Source: Sulfuritalea sp.
Lineage (GTDB): Bacteria; Pseudomonadota; Gammaproteobacteria; Burkholderiales; Rhodocyclaceae
Length of the DNA: 64,000 bases
Assembly: GCA_023700805.1 (NCBI GenBank)
Contig: JAMPYF010000015.1
Coordinates: forward strand, 30,314 to 94,313
Reading direction: 5' to 3'
The position numbers and the translations under genes are program-made. Below are positions 28,494 through 36,590 of this stretch, piece after piece; positions within the stretch are counted from its first letter, which is position 1, and every line of letters starts with the position of its first letter. A model generated the notes under the pieces. It was not told the origin of the DNA and searched no databases. It was given only the letters and a program-made list of their open reading frames with translations.

Positions 28494-29032
28494 TTCACGC
28501 TCCTCAGGTGTCTTTGGGCCACCGGCGGTTCCAGCAGGAGTTCCTTCAGCGAAGCGCGCGCGCGGCACAGGCGGCTCATTACGGTGCCGATCGGTATCGC
28601 CAGGATCTCGGCAACCTCGGCATAGGAGAAATCCTCCAGGTCGATCAGGGTGACCACCTGGCGCTGCCCCAGCGGCAGGGCCGCGATCGCGGTGCGCACC
28701 CGGCTCACCGTTTCCTGGCGCTCGACATGGCTGTCCGGCCCCGGCAGATCCGACGGCAGTTCGGCGAGCAACTCGTCGTCGAAGTCCTCGCGCCGGCCGC
28801 GCAGATGGTCGATCCAGCAGCGGTTGAGAATAGCGAACAGCCAGCCCATGAGGCGCGCCGAGTCGCGCAGCTGATCGAGCCGGGAAAGCCCACGCGTCAA
28901 GGCTTCCTGCGCCAGATCGTCGGCCAGGCCCGCATCGTGGCACCAGGCGAAGGCCAGGCGATACAGCCGCAGGCGGCTATCCTTGATCCGTTCCACCAGC
29001 TCGCGCTGTTCCCTCGACTGCAGCCACTTCAT
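28490..29032 (-). CDS. ECF RNA polymerase sigma factor
   Basis: 180 residues. Sigma region 2: LYRLAFAWCHDAGLADDLAQEALTRGL...LMGWLFAILNRCWIDHLR; region 4: AIAALPLGQRQVVTLIDLEDFSYAEVAEILAIPIGTVMSRLCRARASL, which carries the -35-binding helix. AGGAGG precedes the ATG at 29032. Its own promoter and that of the divergent DsrE gene share identical -35 and -10 elements at identical spacing, so it very likely activates both. It is followed by its translationally coupled anti-sigma gene. Confidence 0.92.
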   Translation of the reverse strand: MKWLQSREQRELVERIKDSRLRLYRLAFAWCHDAGLADDLAQEALTRGLSRLDQLRDSARLMGWLFAILNRCWIDHLRGRREDFDDELLAELPSDLPGPDSHVERQETVSRVRTAIAALPLGQRQVVTLIDLEDFSYAEVAEILAIPIGTVMSRLCRARASLKELLLEPPVAQRHLRSVK

Positions 29033-29054
29033 GCGGTTCTACCTCCTGTCCCCA

Positions 29055-29083
29055 TAAGACGCAGCATACGGCAGATTTATTCC
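29055..29083 (-). promoter_or_regulatory. Putative ECF promoter of the sigma operon
   Basis: On the minus strand GGAATAAA (29083-29076), a 14-nt spacer, then CGTCTTA (29061-29055), about 22 bp before the sigma start codon. The same two words at the same spacing face the divergent DsrE gene. Confidence 0.7.
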
Positions 29084-29105
29084 CTCGCGCCGGCCGCCGC
29101 CGCAG

Positions 29106-29134
29106 GGAATAAACCACGCCCCAAACGCGTCTTA
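29106..29134 (+). promoter_or_regulatory. Putative ECF promoter of the secreted DsrE gene
   Basis: GGAATAAA (29106-29113), 14-nt spacer, CGTCTTA (29128-29134), with a leader of about 70 nt to the ATG at 29212. It is the mirror image of the sigma-operon promoter; the two -35 elements form an inverted repeat around a 22-bp G/C-rich centre. Confidence 0.7.
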
Positions 29135-29211
29135 TAGCTGCGGCCACCGGGCTACCGGGGCAAGCAAAGTTCAAAAAACAGCTTCATTCATCCATACAGA
29201 GAGGAGTCACC

Positions 29212-29637
29212 ATGATTCGCAGAACATTCGTGCAACTGGCGCTTGCCGCAACCATGGTCGCGGCCGCCATACCGGCAGCGATTGCGGAACCGTCCAAGCA
29301 GGGCATCGTGATCCAGGTCAGCGACGGCGATACCAAGACCTGGAACCAGGCGCTGAACGTCGTCAAGAACATCCAGGCGGAATACGGCAAGGACAAGGTC
29401 GATATCGAGCTGGTGGTCTTCGGCAACGGTTCCGGCCTGCTCAAGTTCGATTCGCCGCTGGCCAATCGCATCGACGACACGCTGGCCAGCGGCGCCAGCG
29501 TCTCCATGTGCGAGAACACCATGAAGGGACAGAAGCTGTCCAAGGCCGACATGCATCCGAAAGTTGGTTACGTGAAGGCCGGCATCATCGAGATCGTCGA
29601 GAAGAGCAAGCAGGGCTGGACCGTGGTCCGGCCGTAG
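29212..29637 (+). CDS. Secreted DsrE-family protein, ECF regulon member
   Basis: 141 residues with a signal peptide (FVQLALAATMVAAAIPAAIA). The DsrE-like core is GIVIQVSDGDTKTWNQALNVVKNIQAEYGKDKVDIELVVFGNGSGLL, with Cys100 in SMCENTMKGQKL and the C-terminal KSKQGWTVVRP. It shares these blocks with the anti-sigma C-terminal domain (QQGWTYLKI) and the protein at 17853. GAGGAG lies before the ATG. Being divergent from and sharing a promoter type with the sigma factor, it is probably the main output, or the ligand, of that regulator. Confidence 0.87.
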   Translation: MIRRTFVQLALAATMVAAAIPAAIAEPSKQGIVIQVSDGDTKTWNQALNVVKNIQAEYGKDKVDIELVVFGNGSGLLKFDSPLANRIDDTLASGASVSMCENTMKGQKLSKADMHPKVGYVKAGIIEIVEKSKQGWTVVRP

Positions 29638-29671
29638 TCCGGGCGTTGCGGCAACCCGGCTGGAGCGTGCT

Positions 29672-30475
29672 TCAGCCGGTCAGCAGGCCGTGCAGCATCT
29701 TGCTCGCCAGCAGCGCGAGGAAGCCGCCGAAGGCGCGCTTGAGCTGCTTGACCGGCAGCTTGTGCGCGAGTCGGGCGCCGACCGGGGCCATCAGGAAGCT
29801 GACGGCGACGACGCCGACGAAGGCCGGCAGATAGACATAGCCGAGCGAGAAATCCGGCAGGCCCGAGGTCTTGAAGCCGCTCAGGATGTAGCCGACCGTG
29901 CCGGCCACGGCGATCGGGAAGCCCAGCGCCGCGGAGGTGCCGACGGCATGGTGGATCACCACGTTGCAGAACACCATGAAGGGTATCGTCAGGAAACCGC
30001 CGCCGGCAGCGACCAGGCTCGACACCACGCCGATCAAGGTGCCGGCGACGACCATGCCCGGGGTTCCCGGCAGCTGGCGGTGCGGCTTGGGCTTGAAGTC
30101 CAGCACCATCTGCAGCGCGGCGTAATACACGATGGCGGTGAACACCATGGCCAGCGGCCGGGTCGGTACCCAGGTGGCGAGGAAGGAGCCGGACAGGGTG
30201 CCGAGCACCAGTCCGGGCGCGAAAGTTTTCACGATGTCCCAGCGCACGGCGCCGTGCCGGTGGTGGGCGCGCATGCTGGCGATAGAGGTGAATACGATGG
30301 TCGCCATCGAAGTGCCGAGCGCCAGGTGCATGCTGTGCTCGACCGGAAAAGCCTGCGCCGTGAACAGCATGAACAGCAGCGGCACGATGGTCAGGCCGCC
30401 GCCGACGCCGAACAGGCCGGCGACGAAGCCGGCGAAGACGCCGAGCAGCGGGTAGCTCAACCACCAGAGCGTCAC
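29672..30475 (-). CDS. TauE/SafE family anion exporter
   Basis: 267 residues with about eight membrane segments and the family pattern FAGFVAGLFGVGGGLTIVPLLFML in the first half and VGVVSSLVAAGGGFLTIPFMVFCNV in the second. TauE/SafE proteins export sulfite or related organosulfur anions. The GTG at 30475 overlaps the stop of the EVE gene (GTGA), indicating coupling. Proximity to the DsrE genes fits a sulfur theme but does not prove it. Confidence 0.87.
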   Translation of the reverse strand: MTLWWLSYPLLGVFAGFVAGLFGVGGGLTIVPLLFMLFTAQAFPVEHSMHLALGTSMATIVFTSIASMRAHHRHGAVRWDIVKTFAPGLVLGTLSGSFLATWVPTRPLAMVFTAIVYYAALQMVLDFKPKPHRQLPGTPGMVVAGTLIGVVSSLVAAGGGFLTIPFMVFCNVVIHHAVGTSAALGFPIAVAGTVGYILSGFKTSGLPDFSLGYVYLPAFVGVVAVSFLMAPVGARLAHKLPVKQLKRAFGGFLALLASKMLHGLLTG

Positions 30476-30948
30476 TTCGCTGCCTTCTTCATCAGCTTGC
30501 CGGTGATGAACTTCCATTCCGCCGGGTCGACCGGGGTGATCGACAGCCGGTTGCCGCGCTGCAGGGCGCGCAAGTGCGCGAGTTCCGGATGCGCGCGCAG
30601 TTCGTCGAGGCCGATCAGCCGCGTCTTCTTCACGACGCGCACGTCGACATTCACCCAGCGCGGATTCTCCGGCGTCGATTTCGGGTCGTAGTAGGGACTC
30701 TTGGGATCGAACTGGGTGCGGTCGGGATAGGCCAGCTGCGCGACTTCGGCCAGCCCGGCGATGCCCGGCTCGGGGCAGGACGAGTGGTAGAACAGCACGC
30801 CGTCGCCGACCTGCATCTGGTCGCGCATGAAATTGCGCGCCTGGTAGTTGCGCACGCCCCACCAATCGACGGTCTGTTGCGGCATCGCCAGCACGTGGTC
30901 TATGCCCACCACCGCGGGCTCGGTTTTCATCAGCCAGTAGCGCGTCAT
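30472..30948 (-). CDS. EVE domain-containing protein
   Basis: 158 residues beginning TRYWLMKTEPAVVGIDH, with WWGVRNYQARNFMRDQMQVGDGVLFYHSSCPEPGIAGLAEV, the standard EVE/THYN1 pattern. The EVE fold belongs to the PUA-like group and binds modified bases in nucleic acids; the cellular role of this stand-alone bacterial type is unsettled. It lies directly after the 6S RNA gene on the same strand. Confidence 0.93.
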   Translation of the reverse strand: MTRYWLMKTEPAVVGIDHVLAMPQQTVDWWGVRNYQARNFMRDQMQVGDGVLFYHSSCPEPGIAGLAEVAQLAYPDRTQFDPKSPYYDPKSTPENPRWVNVDVRVVKKTRLIGLDELRAHPELAHLRALQRGNRLSITPVDPAEWKFITGKLMKKAAK

Positions 30949-31004
30949 TCAGCCAGCCTCATGCATCGACAGCGTCCCGCCCGAGGGGGCGGAACACAAC
31001 GAAA

Positions 31005-31030
31005 CAGGGCGCGAAAAGCTTCGCGCCCTG
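31005..31030 (-). terminator. Hairpin terminator after 6S RNA
   Basis: CAGGGCGCGAA and TTCGCGCCCTG form an 11-bp perfect stem with a 4-nt loop. On the minus strand it is followed by TTTCGTTGTG, a weak U tract. It separates the 6S RNA from the EVE gene. Confidence 0.75.
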
Positions 31031-31035
31031 CTGTT

Positions 31036-31220
31036 TGATTCCCCCGCAAGTGCCGTTTGGCCGGCAGCCTGAACCTGGGTTCAGAGTGGCCACGTTCCTG
31101 CCGCTTCAGGTTCGCTCACGAGGAGCGATCACAACGGCGGCGTCCTTGGTCTGCGGCCGATGCCAATGGGTATTGGTTCAAGGAATGTATGGCCTTGGCG
31201 AACACTGCAGGGGAAGCTCT
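31036..31220 (-). ncRNA. ssrS: 6S RNA
   Basis: The 330-bp gap between zapA and the EVE gene has no ORF. Its minus strand shows the 6S layout: a closing stem made by CCCCTGCAGTG (near 31212) and CACTTGCGGGG (near 31045), TGTTCGCC directly after the 5' arm, a large central region, and 3' blocks GAACCTGAAGCGG and CTGAACCCAGGTTCAGG. The position just downstream of zapA is the usual location of ssrS in proteobacteria. 6S RNA binds the housekeeping RNA polymerase holoenzyme. Ends are estimated from the closing stem. Confidence 0.82.
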
Positions 31221-31275
31221 GGGAAACCAGGCAACTCATTCGCGAATCGACTGCGGGAACCGGCTCAGGCAACGA

Positions 31276-31602
31276 TCAGAACAACTGTTCGTGCTGTGCC
31301 AGCGATTCGTCGAGCTTGGCTTCGATGGAATCGATTCTACGCTGAATCGTTTCGCTTTCAAGCGTCGTCGCAAGATGTTCCGGCGTGCTCTGCAAGGCGA
31401 GCAATTCGTGGGCCAGATTCAGCGCCACCATCACCGCGACGCGCTCCCCGGAGCCGCGTGCGCCGGTGGGTATGCGGTCTCCGGCTTCGTGCAGCTTGGC
31501 GTCCAGCAGGGCCGCGGCGGCCAGCAGTTGCCCGCGTTCTTCGGGTTCGCAGCTGATGCGGTAATCCTTGCCCAGCAGTTTGACTTCGAGGCTAGTGTTC
31601 AT
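31276..31602 (-). CDS. zapA: Cell division protein ZapA
   Basis: 108 residues: the N-terminal ZapA strand-helix unit (LEVKLLGKDYRISCEPEERGQLLAAAALLDAKLHEA) with the conserved ALNLAHELL, and a C-terminal coiled coil (ETIQRRIDSIEAKLDESLAQ). It bundles FtsZ filaments at the division ring. It overlaps the upstream zapB-like gene (ATGA) and is followed by 6S RNA. Confidence 0.9.
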   Translation of the reverse strand: MNTSLEVKLLGKDYRISCEPEERGQLLAAAALLDAKLHEAGDRIPTGARGSGERVAVMVALNLAHELLALQSTPEHLATTLESETIQRRIDSIEAKLDESLAQHEQLF

Positions 31603-31793
31603 TCGTCCGGCAACCGTGTCATCAGGGCTTCGAGGCGTTCGCGGGCGGTGTCGATCTTCTTCGTCAGCGCCGCGTTTTCGGCCTCCAGGCTGGCGACGTG
31701 GGCACGCAGAATCTGGTTCTCGCTGCGCAGGCTGCTGCACACGGCGAGTATCTGGTCGACCTTGCGCTCAAGTTGATCGAGGGAAACGCTCAT
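31599..31793 (-). CDS. ZapB-like coiled-coil protein (TIGR02449 type)
   Basis: 64 residues that are almost entirely a coiled coil (LDQLERKVDQILAVCSSLRSENQILRAHVASLEAENAALTKKIDTARERLEALMTRLPDE). Small proteins of this kind sit directly upstream of zapA in many beta- and gammaproteobacteria and resemble ZapB. The start codon at 31793 is the first Met of the coiled region. Confidence 0.8.
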   Translation of the reverse strand: MSVSLDQLERKVDQILAVCSSLRSENQILRAHVASLEAENAALTKKIDTARERLEALMTRLPDE

Positions 31794-31902
31794 GGAGCGA
31801 GTTTCATGGAAAAGTGTAATCAGGTCAAGCAACAAGCTGCCGATCTGAATGTCGTTTGGAGGGCGTGGTGGGTAATTTACCCGGGTCTGGCAAAATGCGC
31901 CC

Positions 31903-32991
31903 ATGCCCCTTGAAGTCTTCTCTGCGGCCAGCCTGCGTCGCGCGCTGGTGATCAAGCTGCGCCATCACGGCGATGTCCTGCTCGCCACACCGGTGATTTC
32001 CACGCTGCAGCGCATTGCTCCCCAATGCGAAGTCGATGCGCTGGCCTATGCCGACACCGCGCCCATGCTCGACGGCCACCCGGCGCTGGCGCAGTTGCAC
32101 CTGATAGACCGCAACTGGAAACGGCAGGGTCTGCGGCGCCAGTCCGCCGCCGAGTGGCGGCTGATACAGGCGCTGCGGGCGCGGCACTACGATCTGGTCG
32201 TGCATCTTTCGGTGCATACGCGCGGCGCCTGGCTGGTGCGCCTACTGCGGCCGCGCTGGTCGGTGGCGCCCAAGTTCCGCGCCGGCTTCTGGGCCACGAG
32301 TTTCAGCCACCTCTACCCGGCGCAGTCGGACCCGCAGCGCCACACCGTGGAAACCAATCTCGATAGCCTGCGTGCGCTGGGAATGGAGCCGGCCGCCGCC
32401 GACAAGCGCGTGATCATGGTGCCGGGTGCCGCGGCCGAAGCGCGCGTGGCGGCCTTGCTGGCGCAACGCGGACTGGCGGCGGGCGGCTTCATTCACATTC
32501 ATCCCGCATCGCGCTGGGCCTTCAAATGCTGGCCCGCCGCACGCGTCGCGGCCTTGTGCGATGCGCTGGCGGCCAAGGGCTGGCCCATCGTGCTGAGCTC
32601 GGCGCCGGACGCGAACGAGAAGGCGCTGATCGCCGAGGTGGCTGCGGCCCGCGCCGGGAACGCCGGGGTGCAAGCGCCAACTATCGACCTTTCCGGACAG
32701 CTCTCGCTCAAGGAGCTCGCGGCGCTGACGGCGCAGGCCAGGCTCTTCGTCGGCGTCGATTCGGCGCCGATGCACATCGCGGCGGCGATGGGCACGCCGG
32801 TGGTGGCGATCTTCGGCCCCTCGGGCGATCAGGAATGGGGGCCCTGGGGCGCAGGCCATCGGGTGGTCGCCTCGAACACCCACCCCTGCCGTCCCTGCGG
32901 CATGGCCGGCTGCAACGACAGCAAGGTCAGCGACTGCCTGACCACCTTGCCCGTGGTGCAGGTGCTTGCCGCGTGTAACGAACTGTTATGA
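31903..32991 (+). CDS. Glycosyltransferase family 9, heptosyltransferase III-like
   Basis: 362 residues. GT9 pattern: ALVIKLRHHGDVLLATPVISTLQ at the N-terminus, and FVGVDSAPMHIAAAMGTPVVAIFGPSGDQEWGPWG in the nucleotide-sugar-binding half. The HHGDVLL and W(x)PW blocks fit the RfaQ (LPS heptosyltransferase III) group. Residues about 253-260 (GVQAPTID) overlap a diverged dispersed repeat. The stop overlaps the next glycosyltransferase gene (ATGA). Confidence 0.87.
   Translation: MPLEVFSAASLRRALVIKLRHHGDVLLATPVISTLQRIAPQCEVDALAYADTAPMLDGHPALAQLHLIDRNWKRQGLRRQSAAEWRLIQALRARHYDLVVHLSVHTRGAWLVRLLRPRWSVAPKFRAGFWATSFSHLYPAQSDPQRHTVETNLDSLRALGMEPAAADKRVIMVPGAAAEARVAALLAQRGLAAGGFIHIHPASRWAFKCWPAARVAALCDALAAKGWPIVLSSAPDANEKALIAEVAAARAGNAGVQAPTIDLSGQLSLKELAALTAQARLFVGVDSAPMHIAAAMGTPVVAIFGPSGDQEWGPWGAGHRVVASNTHPCRPCGMAGCNDSKVSDCLTTLPVVQVLAACNELL
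32661..32684 (-). repeat. 24-bp dispersed repeat, copy G (weak)
   Basis: On the minus strand ATAGTTGGCGCT is followed by a diverged half ending CCGGCG, about 19 of 24 matches to the consensus. It is antisense in the GT9 gene; the weakest copy listed. Confidence 0.4.
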
Positions 32992-34085
32992 AACTTGCCA
33001 TCGTGCGGCAAAAGTACACGCCGTTCGGCGGCGCCGAGCGCTTTGTCGAGCGCGCGCTGGCGGCGCTGAAGGCCAGGGGCGTCGATGTCTCGATCGTGGC
33101 GCGGGAATGGCAGGGCGATGCGGCGGGCGGCGTGCAATGCCTGCGCGTCGATCCCTTCTATTTGGGACGTACCTGGCGCGATGCCGGCTTTGCCCGCGGC
33201 GTGCAACGCCTGATGGCGCAGGGGCGCTTCGACCTGGTGCAAAGCCACGAGCGCATTCCGGGCTGCGACATCTACCGCGCCGGCGACGGCGTTCATGCCA
33301 CCTGGCTGGAGCTGCGCAACAAAACCTTCGACCGCTTCGCGGCCTGGCACCGCTACACGCTGGCGGCCGAAGCCGCGATGTTTCGCCATTCGAAGCTGCG
33401 CGCGGTGATCTGCAATTCGCGCATGGTGCGGGACGACATCGCGCGCCGTTTCGGTGTCGCCGACGAGAAGTTGCAGGTGATCTACAGCGGTGTCGATCTG
33501 CAGGCCTTCCATCCGCGCCTGCGCGAGGAGCGGGGACTGAGCCTGCGCGAAAAATCCGGCCTTGCAGCCGAGACCCCGGTAATCCTTTTCGTCGGTTCCG
33601 GTTATGAGCGCAAGGGACTGCCGACCCTGCTGCGCGCGCTCGCCATGATGCGGCGGAACGACGCGCGGCTCTGGGTGATCGGCCGCGACAAGGACGAAAT
33701 GCTGATGCGTAAGCTGGCGCAGACGCTGCTCGTCGACGACCGCGTGCTGTTCCTTGGCGCCCAGGTCGATGTCAAGCCCTTCTATGGCGCGGCCGACGTG
33801 TTCGCCCTGCCCACGGTCTACGATCCCTTCCCCAATGCCGCGCTGGAGGCGCTGGCCTGCGGCCTGCCGCTGGTCACCACCACCACCTGCGGCGCGGCGG
33901 AACTGGTCACGGCGGACAACGGCGCGGTGATCGATGCCGGCGACGTCGCGGCCCTGGCGGCCAGCCTCGACAGCTTGTGCGGCCGTGCGCCGGCGATGCG
34001 CGACGCGGCGCGCGCCAGCGTCGCCCATCTCGACCTGGACGCGATGGCGGCGCAGTTGATGGCGCTTTATTCGCGGCTGGTGTAG
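32988..34085 (+). CDS. Glycosyltransferase family 4, WaaG-like
   Basis: 365 residues with a GT-B fold. The N-terminal start KLAIVRQKYTPFGGAERFVERAL and the C-terminal UDP-sugar-binding domain with FVGSGYERKGLPTLLRAL and DVFALPTVYDPFPNAALEALACGLPLVTT resemble WaaG (LPS glucosyltransferase I). It probably adds a sugar to the LPS inner core. It converges with the minus-strand operon and overlaps its last gene by 19 bp. Confidence 0.87.
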   Translation: MKLAIVRQKYTPFGGAERFVERALAALKARGVDVSIVAREWQGDAAGGVQCLRVDPFYLGRTWRDAGFARGVQRLMAQGRFDLVQSHERIPGCDIYRAGDGVHATWLELRNKTFDRFAAWHRYTLAAEAAMFRHSKLRAVICNSRMVRDDIARRFGVADEKLQVIYSGVDLQAFHPRLREERGLSLREKSGLAAETPVILFVGSGYERKGLPTLLRALAMMRRNDARLWVIGRDKDEMLMRKLAQTLLVDDRVLFLGAQVDVKPFYGAADVFALPTVYDPFPNAALEALACGLPLVTTTTCGAAELVTADNGAVIDAGDVAALAASLDSLCGRAPAMRDAARASVAHLDLDAMAAQLMALYSRLV

Positions 34086-35269
34086 CGCCGGCCCCGCAGG
34101 GGATTACCCGGCGCGCAGAGCGCAGTCGCGTCGGCCAGCACCGGCCGCAGGCGGTCGACGAAGGCGGCGAAGCTGAAGCGCTGCAGATGCTCTTGCGCCA
34201 ACGCCGGTTGCGGCCGCGCCCGGCCCGCCAGCAGTTGGTCGAGCAGGCGGGCGAAATCGGCGCCGCCATCCTGACGCGGATCGCGATAGAGAAAACCCGT
34301 CGCGCCATCCACCACGGTCTCGGTGAACGGCGGCGCATTCACCGCGATCACGGGCGTGCCGCAGGCCTGCGCCTCGATGATGTTGAGGCCCAGCGCCTCC
34401 TTTTCCGGCAGGCCGGAGAGCAGGTAGTCGAGTTCGCGATATATCGCCGCGACATTGCCCTGCTGGCCCCAGTAGCGCACCTGCCCGGCGCAGGACCGCA
34501 GCGCCGCGTCGAGATCGCGCACCGAGGCATAGCCGCCGCTGCCGAAGATTTCGAGATGCACCTGCGGGTGGCGCGCCAGGATCGGCGCCAGCTGTGCGAA
34601 CAGCAGCGGAAACTGTTTGATCGGCGTCAGGCGCGAGACGATGCCCAGCGTCAGGCCGGGGCGCCGGACGAAGGGCGGGTGCGGCCGCAGCGTCTCGACC
34701 AGCGGTTCGAGCGCGCCGAGCAGTCGGTCGCGCCCCTTGCGCCGGTCCCAGTCGTAGCGGCTGGCGCGGCGGATCGCAGCGGCGCCGGTGCGCACGCCCT
34801 CGCTTTGCGCGTCGGGGCTTCCGCTTCGCGTGCCGACGTCGGCAACGCCGTAAAGCGCTTCGTTCCAGGCCGGCAGTCCGGCGGCCACGAGCCCGTCGCG
34901 GACCCAGGCCGACACCGCGTAGATGCGGTCGTGCTCGGCGAAGGCCGCCGGGTCGCGGCCCTGCACCGGCATGTGGGCGATCGCCGTGCGCAGCCGGCCC
35001 GGGATTGCGGCGCGCAGCGAGGCCGGCAGCGGGCCGTGCGACAGCAGCCACAACGGACCCGCCGGCAGATGCTGCGGCAGGTCGGCCGGATCGGCAACGG
35101 CGATGCGCACGGTGTCGGCCGGCAGGTCCAGCCTGTCCCAGAAGCCGGCGCGCGGATGCACCAGGAGGCGCGTCGGCACGCCGAGTTGGGACAGCGCGCG
35201 ACAGAGGAAGGCGGTGTACACCTCGCCACCGCCGAAGTGCGGCTGCAGGTTGATCTGGACCAGTTTCAT
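34067..35269 (-). CDS. Glycosyltransferase family 4
   Basis: 400 residues. N-terminal MKLVQINLQPHFGGGEVYTAFLCRALSQLG with the G-rich acceptor loop, and a C-terminal domain with LGIVSRLTPIKQFPLLFAQL and SGLPEKEALGLNIIEAQACGTPVIAVNAPP. A 30-residue Arg/Gly-rich insertion (GTRSGSPDAQSEGVRTGAAAIRRASRYDWDRRKGRDR) sits in the middle. It is the last gene of the glycan operon and overlaps the convergent gene at its 3' end. The sugar and acceptor are unknown. Confidence 0.85.
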   Translation of the reverse strand: MKLVQINLQPHFGGGEVYTAFLCRALSQLGVPTRLLVHPRAGFWDRLDLPADTVRIAVADPADLPQHLPAGPLWLLSHGPLPASLRAAIPGRLRTAIAHMPVQGRDPAAFAEHDRIYAVSAWVRDGLVAAGLPAWNEALYGVADVGTRSGSPDAQSEGVRTGAAAIRRASRYDWDRRKGRDRLLGALEPLVETLRPHPPFVRRPGLTLGIVSRLTPIKQFPLLFAQLAPILARHPQVHLEIFGSGGYASVRDLDAALRSCAGQVRYWGQQGNVAAIYRELDYLLSGLPEKEALGLNIIEAQACGTPVIAVNAPPFTETVVDGATGFLYRDPRQDGGADFARLLDQLLAGRARPQPALAQEHLQRFSFAAFVDRLRPVLADATALCAPGNPLRGRRYTSRE

Positions 35270-35616
35270 GCGTCTTGTCGCAAGGGCTTCATCGCCGCGA
35301 TCAGCGCGCCGCAAGGGAAGGCGAACAACCCCAGGCGCCAGACGGACAGATGGCCGTCGAGCAGACAGCGCAGCAGGTAGCCGCCATCGAGCGCCAGCAA
35401 GGCGCTTCCGAGGCTTGCCACGACCAGCAGCAATAGCGACCGGTGCCGCGCCATCCAGAGCGCCGCCAGGCCCATCCCGATCCATGCCGGCCGGGCTGCA
35501 CGAAATTCCTCGCCGCGCAGCTTGTCCAGCGCAAGAGTTGGCGCTGGCGCCACGGCGATGGAATGCAGGGGCAGCCAGATCTGCCGGAACCAGGTCGTCG
35601 CGGCGGCTGGCATCAT
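35266..35616 (-). CDS. Small membrane protein in the glycan operon
   Basis: 116 residues with two hydrophobic segments (SLLLLVVASLGSALLALDGG and LGLFAFPCGALIAAM). No family recognised; it could be the remnant C-terminal part of a glycan-modifying membrane enzyme. It overlaps its neighbours on both sides (ATGA/ATGATG), so it is a real coupled cistron. Residues about 21-27 (VAPAPTL) come from an antisense copy of the dispersed repeat. Confidence 0.55.
   Translation of the reverse strand: MMPAAATTWFRQIWLPLHSIAVAPAPTLALDKLRGEEFRAARPAWIGMGLAALWMARHRSLLLLVVASLGSALLALDGGYLLRCLLDGHLSVWRLGLFAFPCGALIAAMKPLRQDA
35534..35557 (+). repeat. 24-bp dispersed repeat, copy H
   Basis: AGAGTTGGCGCTGGCGCCAC plus GGCG, two mismatches from consensus. 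It is antisense inside the small membrane gene, read IAVAPAPTL there. Confidence 0.75.
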
Positions 35617-36590
35617 CTGCTTATCCCGCCCAGCCAGGCGCGCAGCCAGTGCCGCGCGATGCGGCGGCGTTGCGGCAGGTTTTGCGCATGGCGCCACAGC
35701 AGCCGCAGGAAGCCTTCGCGGCGCAGTCGTTGCAGGGTGGCCGCCGCGGCGGCGCGGTCGGGCATTTTCGGCAGCTTGTGGAACACCGAGAGCGCACCAT
35801 CGACCAGGTGGTCGGCCAGCAGCCTGCGCAGTTCGGGATCGTCGTTTCGAGTGGCGCACATCGCCGCCAGCGCCTGGGCGTTGACCACGCTGCTGTCCAC
35901 GATGGCCTGCAGGCGGCGCTGGCTCTGCTCGGGCGTGAAGCGGCGCAGTGGAATCCGGTAATGCACGGCGACGTGCCCGGTGTAGCGCACGCGCTGCGCC
36001 GCCAGCAGGGCACGGGTGGTCCAGATCACGTCCTCGTGGATCAGGCGCGGCACGAAACGGTAATGATGGGCCTCGATGAACTCGCGACGATAGAGGTGCA
36101 TCCAGACCATGTGCAGCAGGCGCCCCGCACGGAAGCGCCGGCGCAGCCACTCGCGACCGGCAATGACGTCGGTGGCGGGCACGTCGGCGTAGATCGCGTA
36201 GTCGGCCTGGCGGCCCTCGAAATGGTAATTGGCGTTAAGCAGCACCATGTCGAGGTTTTCATCCTCGGCCAGGCGCAGCGCCTCGGCGTAGGCGTCGGAC
36301 GCGACGAAGTCGTCCGAATCGACGAAGGCCAGGTACTTGCCGCGCGCCGCATCGAGCCCGGTATTGCGCGCCGCCGAAAGCCCGCCGTTTTCCTGGCGGA
36401 TCACGCGCATCTGCGGCAGGCGCGGCGCGAATTCGGCGAGTATGCGCGGGCAGTCGTCGGTCGAGCCGTCGTCGACGACGATGATCTCGTCGGCCGGCGG
36501 GTTCAGCGCGGCGAGGCTTTCCAGGCAACGCGGCAGGTAGGGCGCGACGTTGTACACCGGCATGACGATGGAAAGTGTCGGCCCGCTCAT
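35613..36590 (-). CDS. Glycosyltransferase family 2
   Basis: 325 residues. GT-A fold with LSIVMPVYNVAPYLPRCLESL, DEIIVVDDGSTDDCPRIL, QENGGLSAARNTGLDAARGKYLAFVDSDD (metal-binding DSDD) and the later LIHEDVIWTTRALL carrying the catalytic base. The C-terminal helical tail is basic. It overlaps the CgeB-like gene upstream and the small membrane gene downstream by four bases or fewer. Confidence 0.9.
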   Translation of the reverse strand: MSGPTLSIVMPVYNVAPYLPRCLESLAALNPPADEIIVVDDGSTDDCPRILAEFAPRLPQMRVIRQENGGLSAARNTGLDAARGKYLAFVDSDDFVASDAYAEALRLAEDENLDMVLLNANYHFEGRQADYAIYADVPATDVIAGREWLRRRFRAGRLLHMVWMHLYRREFIEAHHYRFVPRLIHEDVIWTTRALLAAQRVRYTGHVAVHYRIPLRRFTPEQSQRRLQAIVDSSVVNAQALAAMCATRNDDPELRRLLADHLVDGALSVFHKLPKMPDRAAAAATLQRLRREGFLRLLWRHAQNLPQRRRIARHWLRAWLGGISR

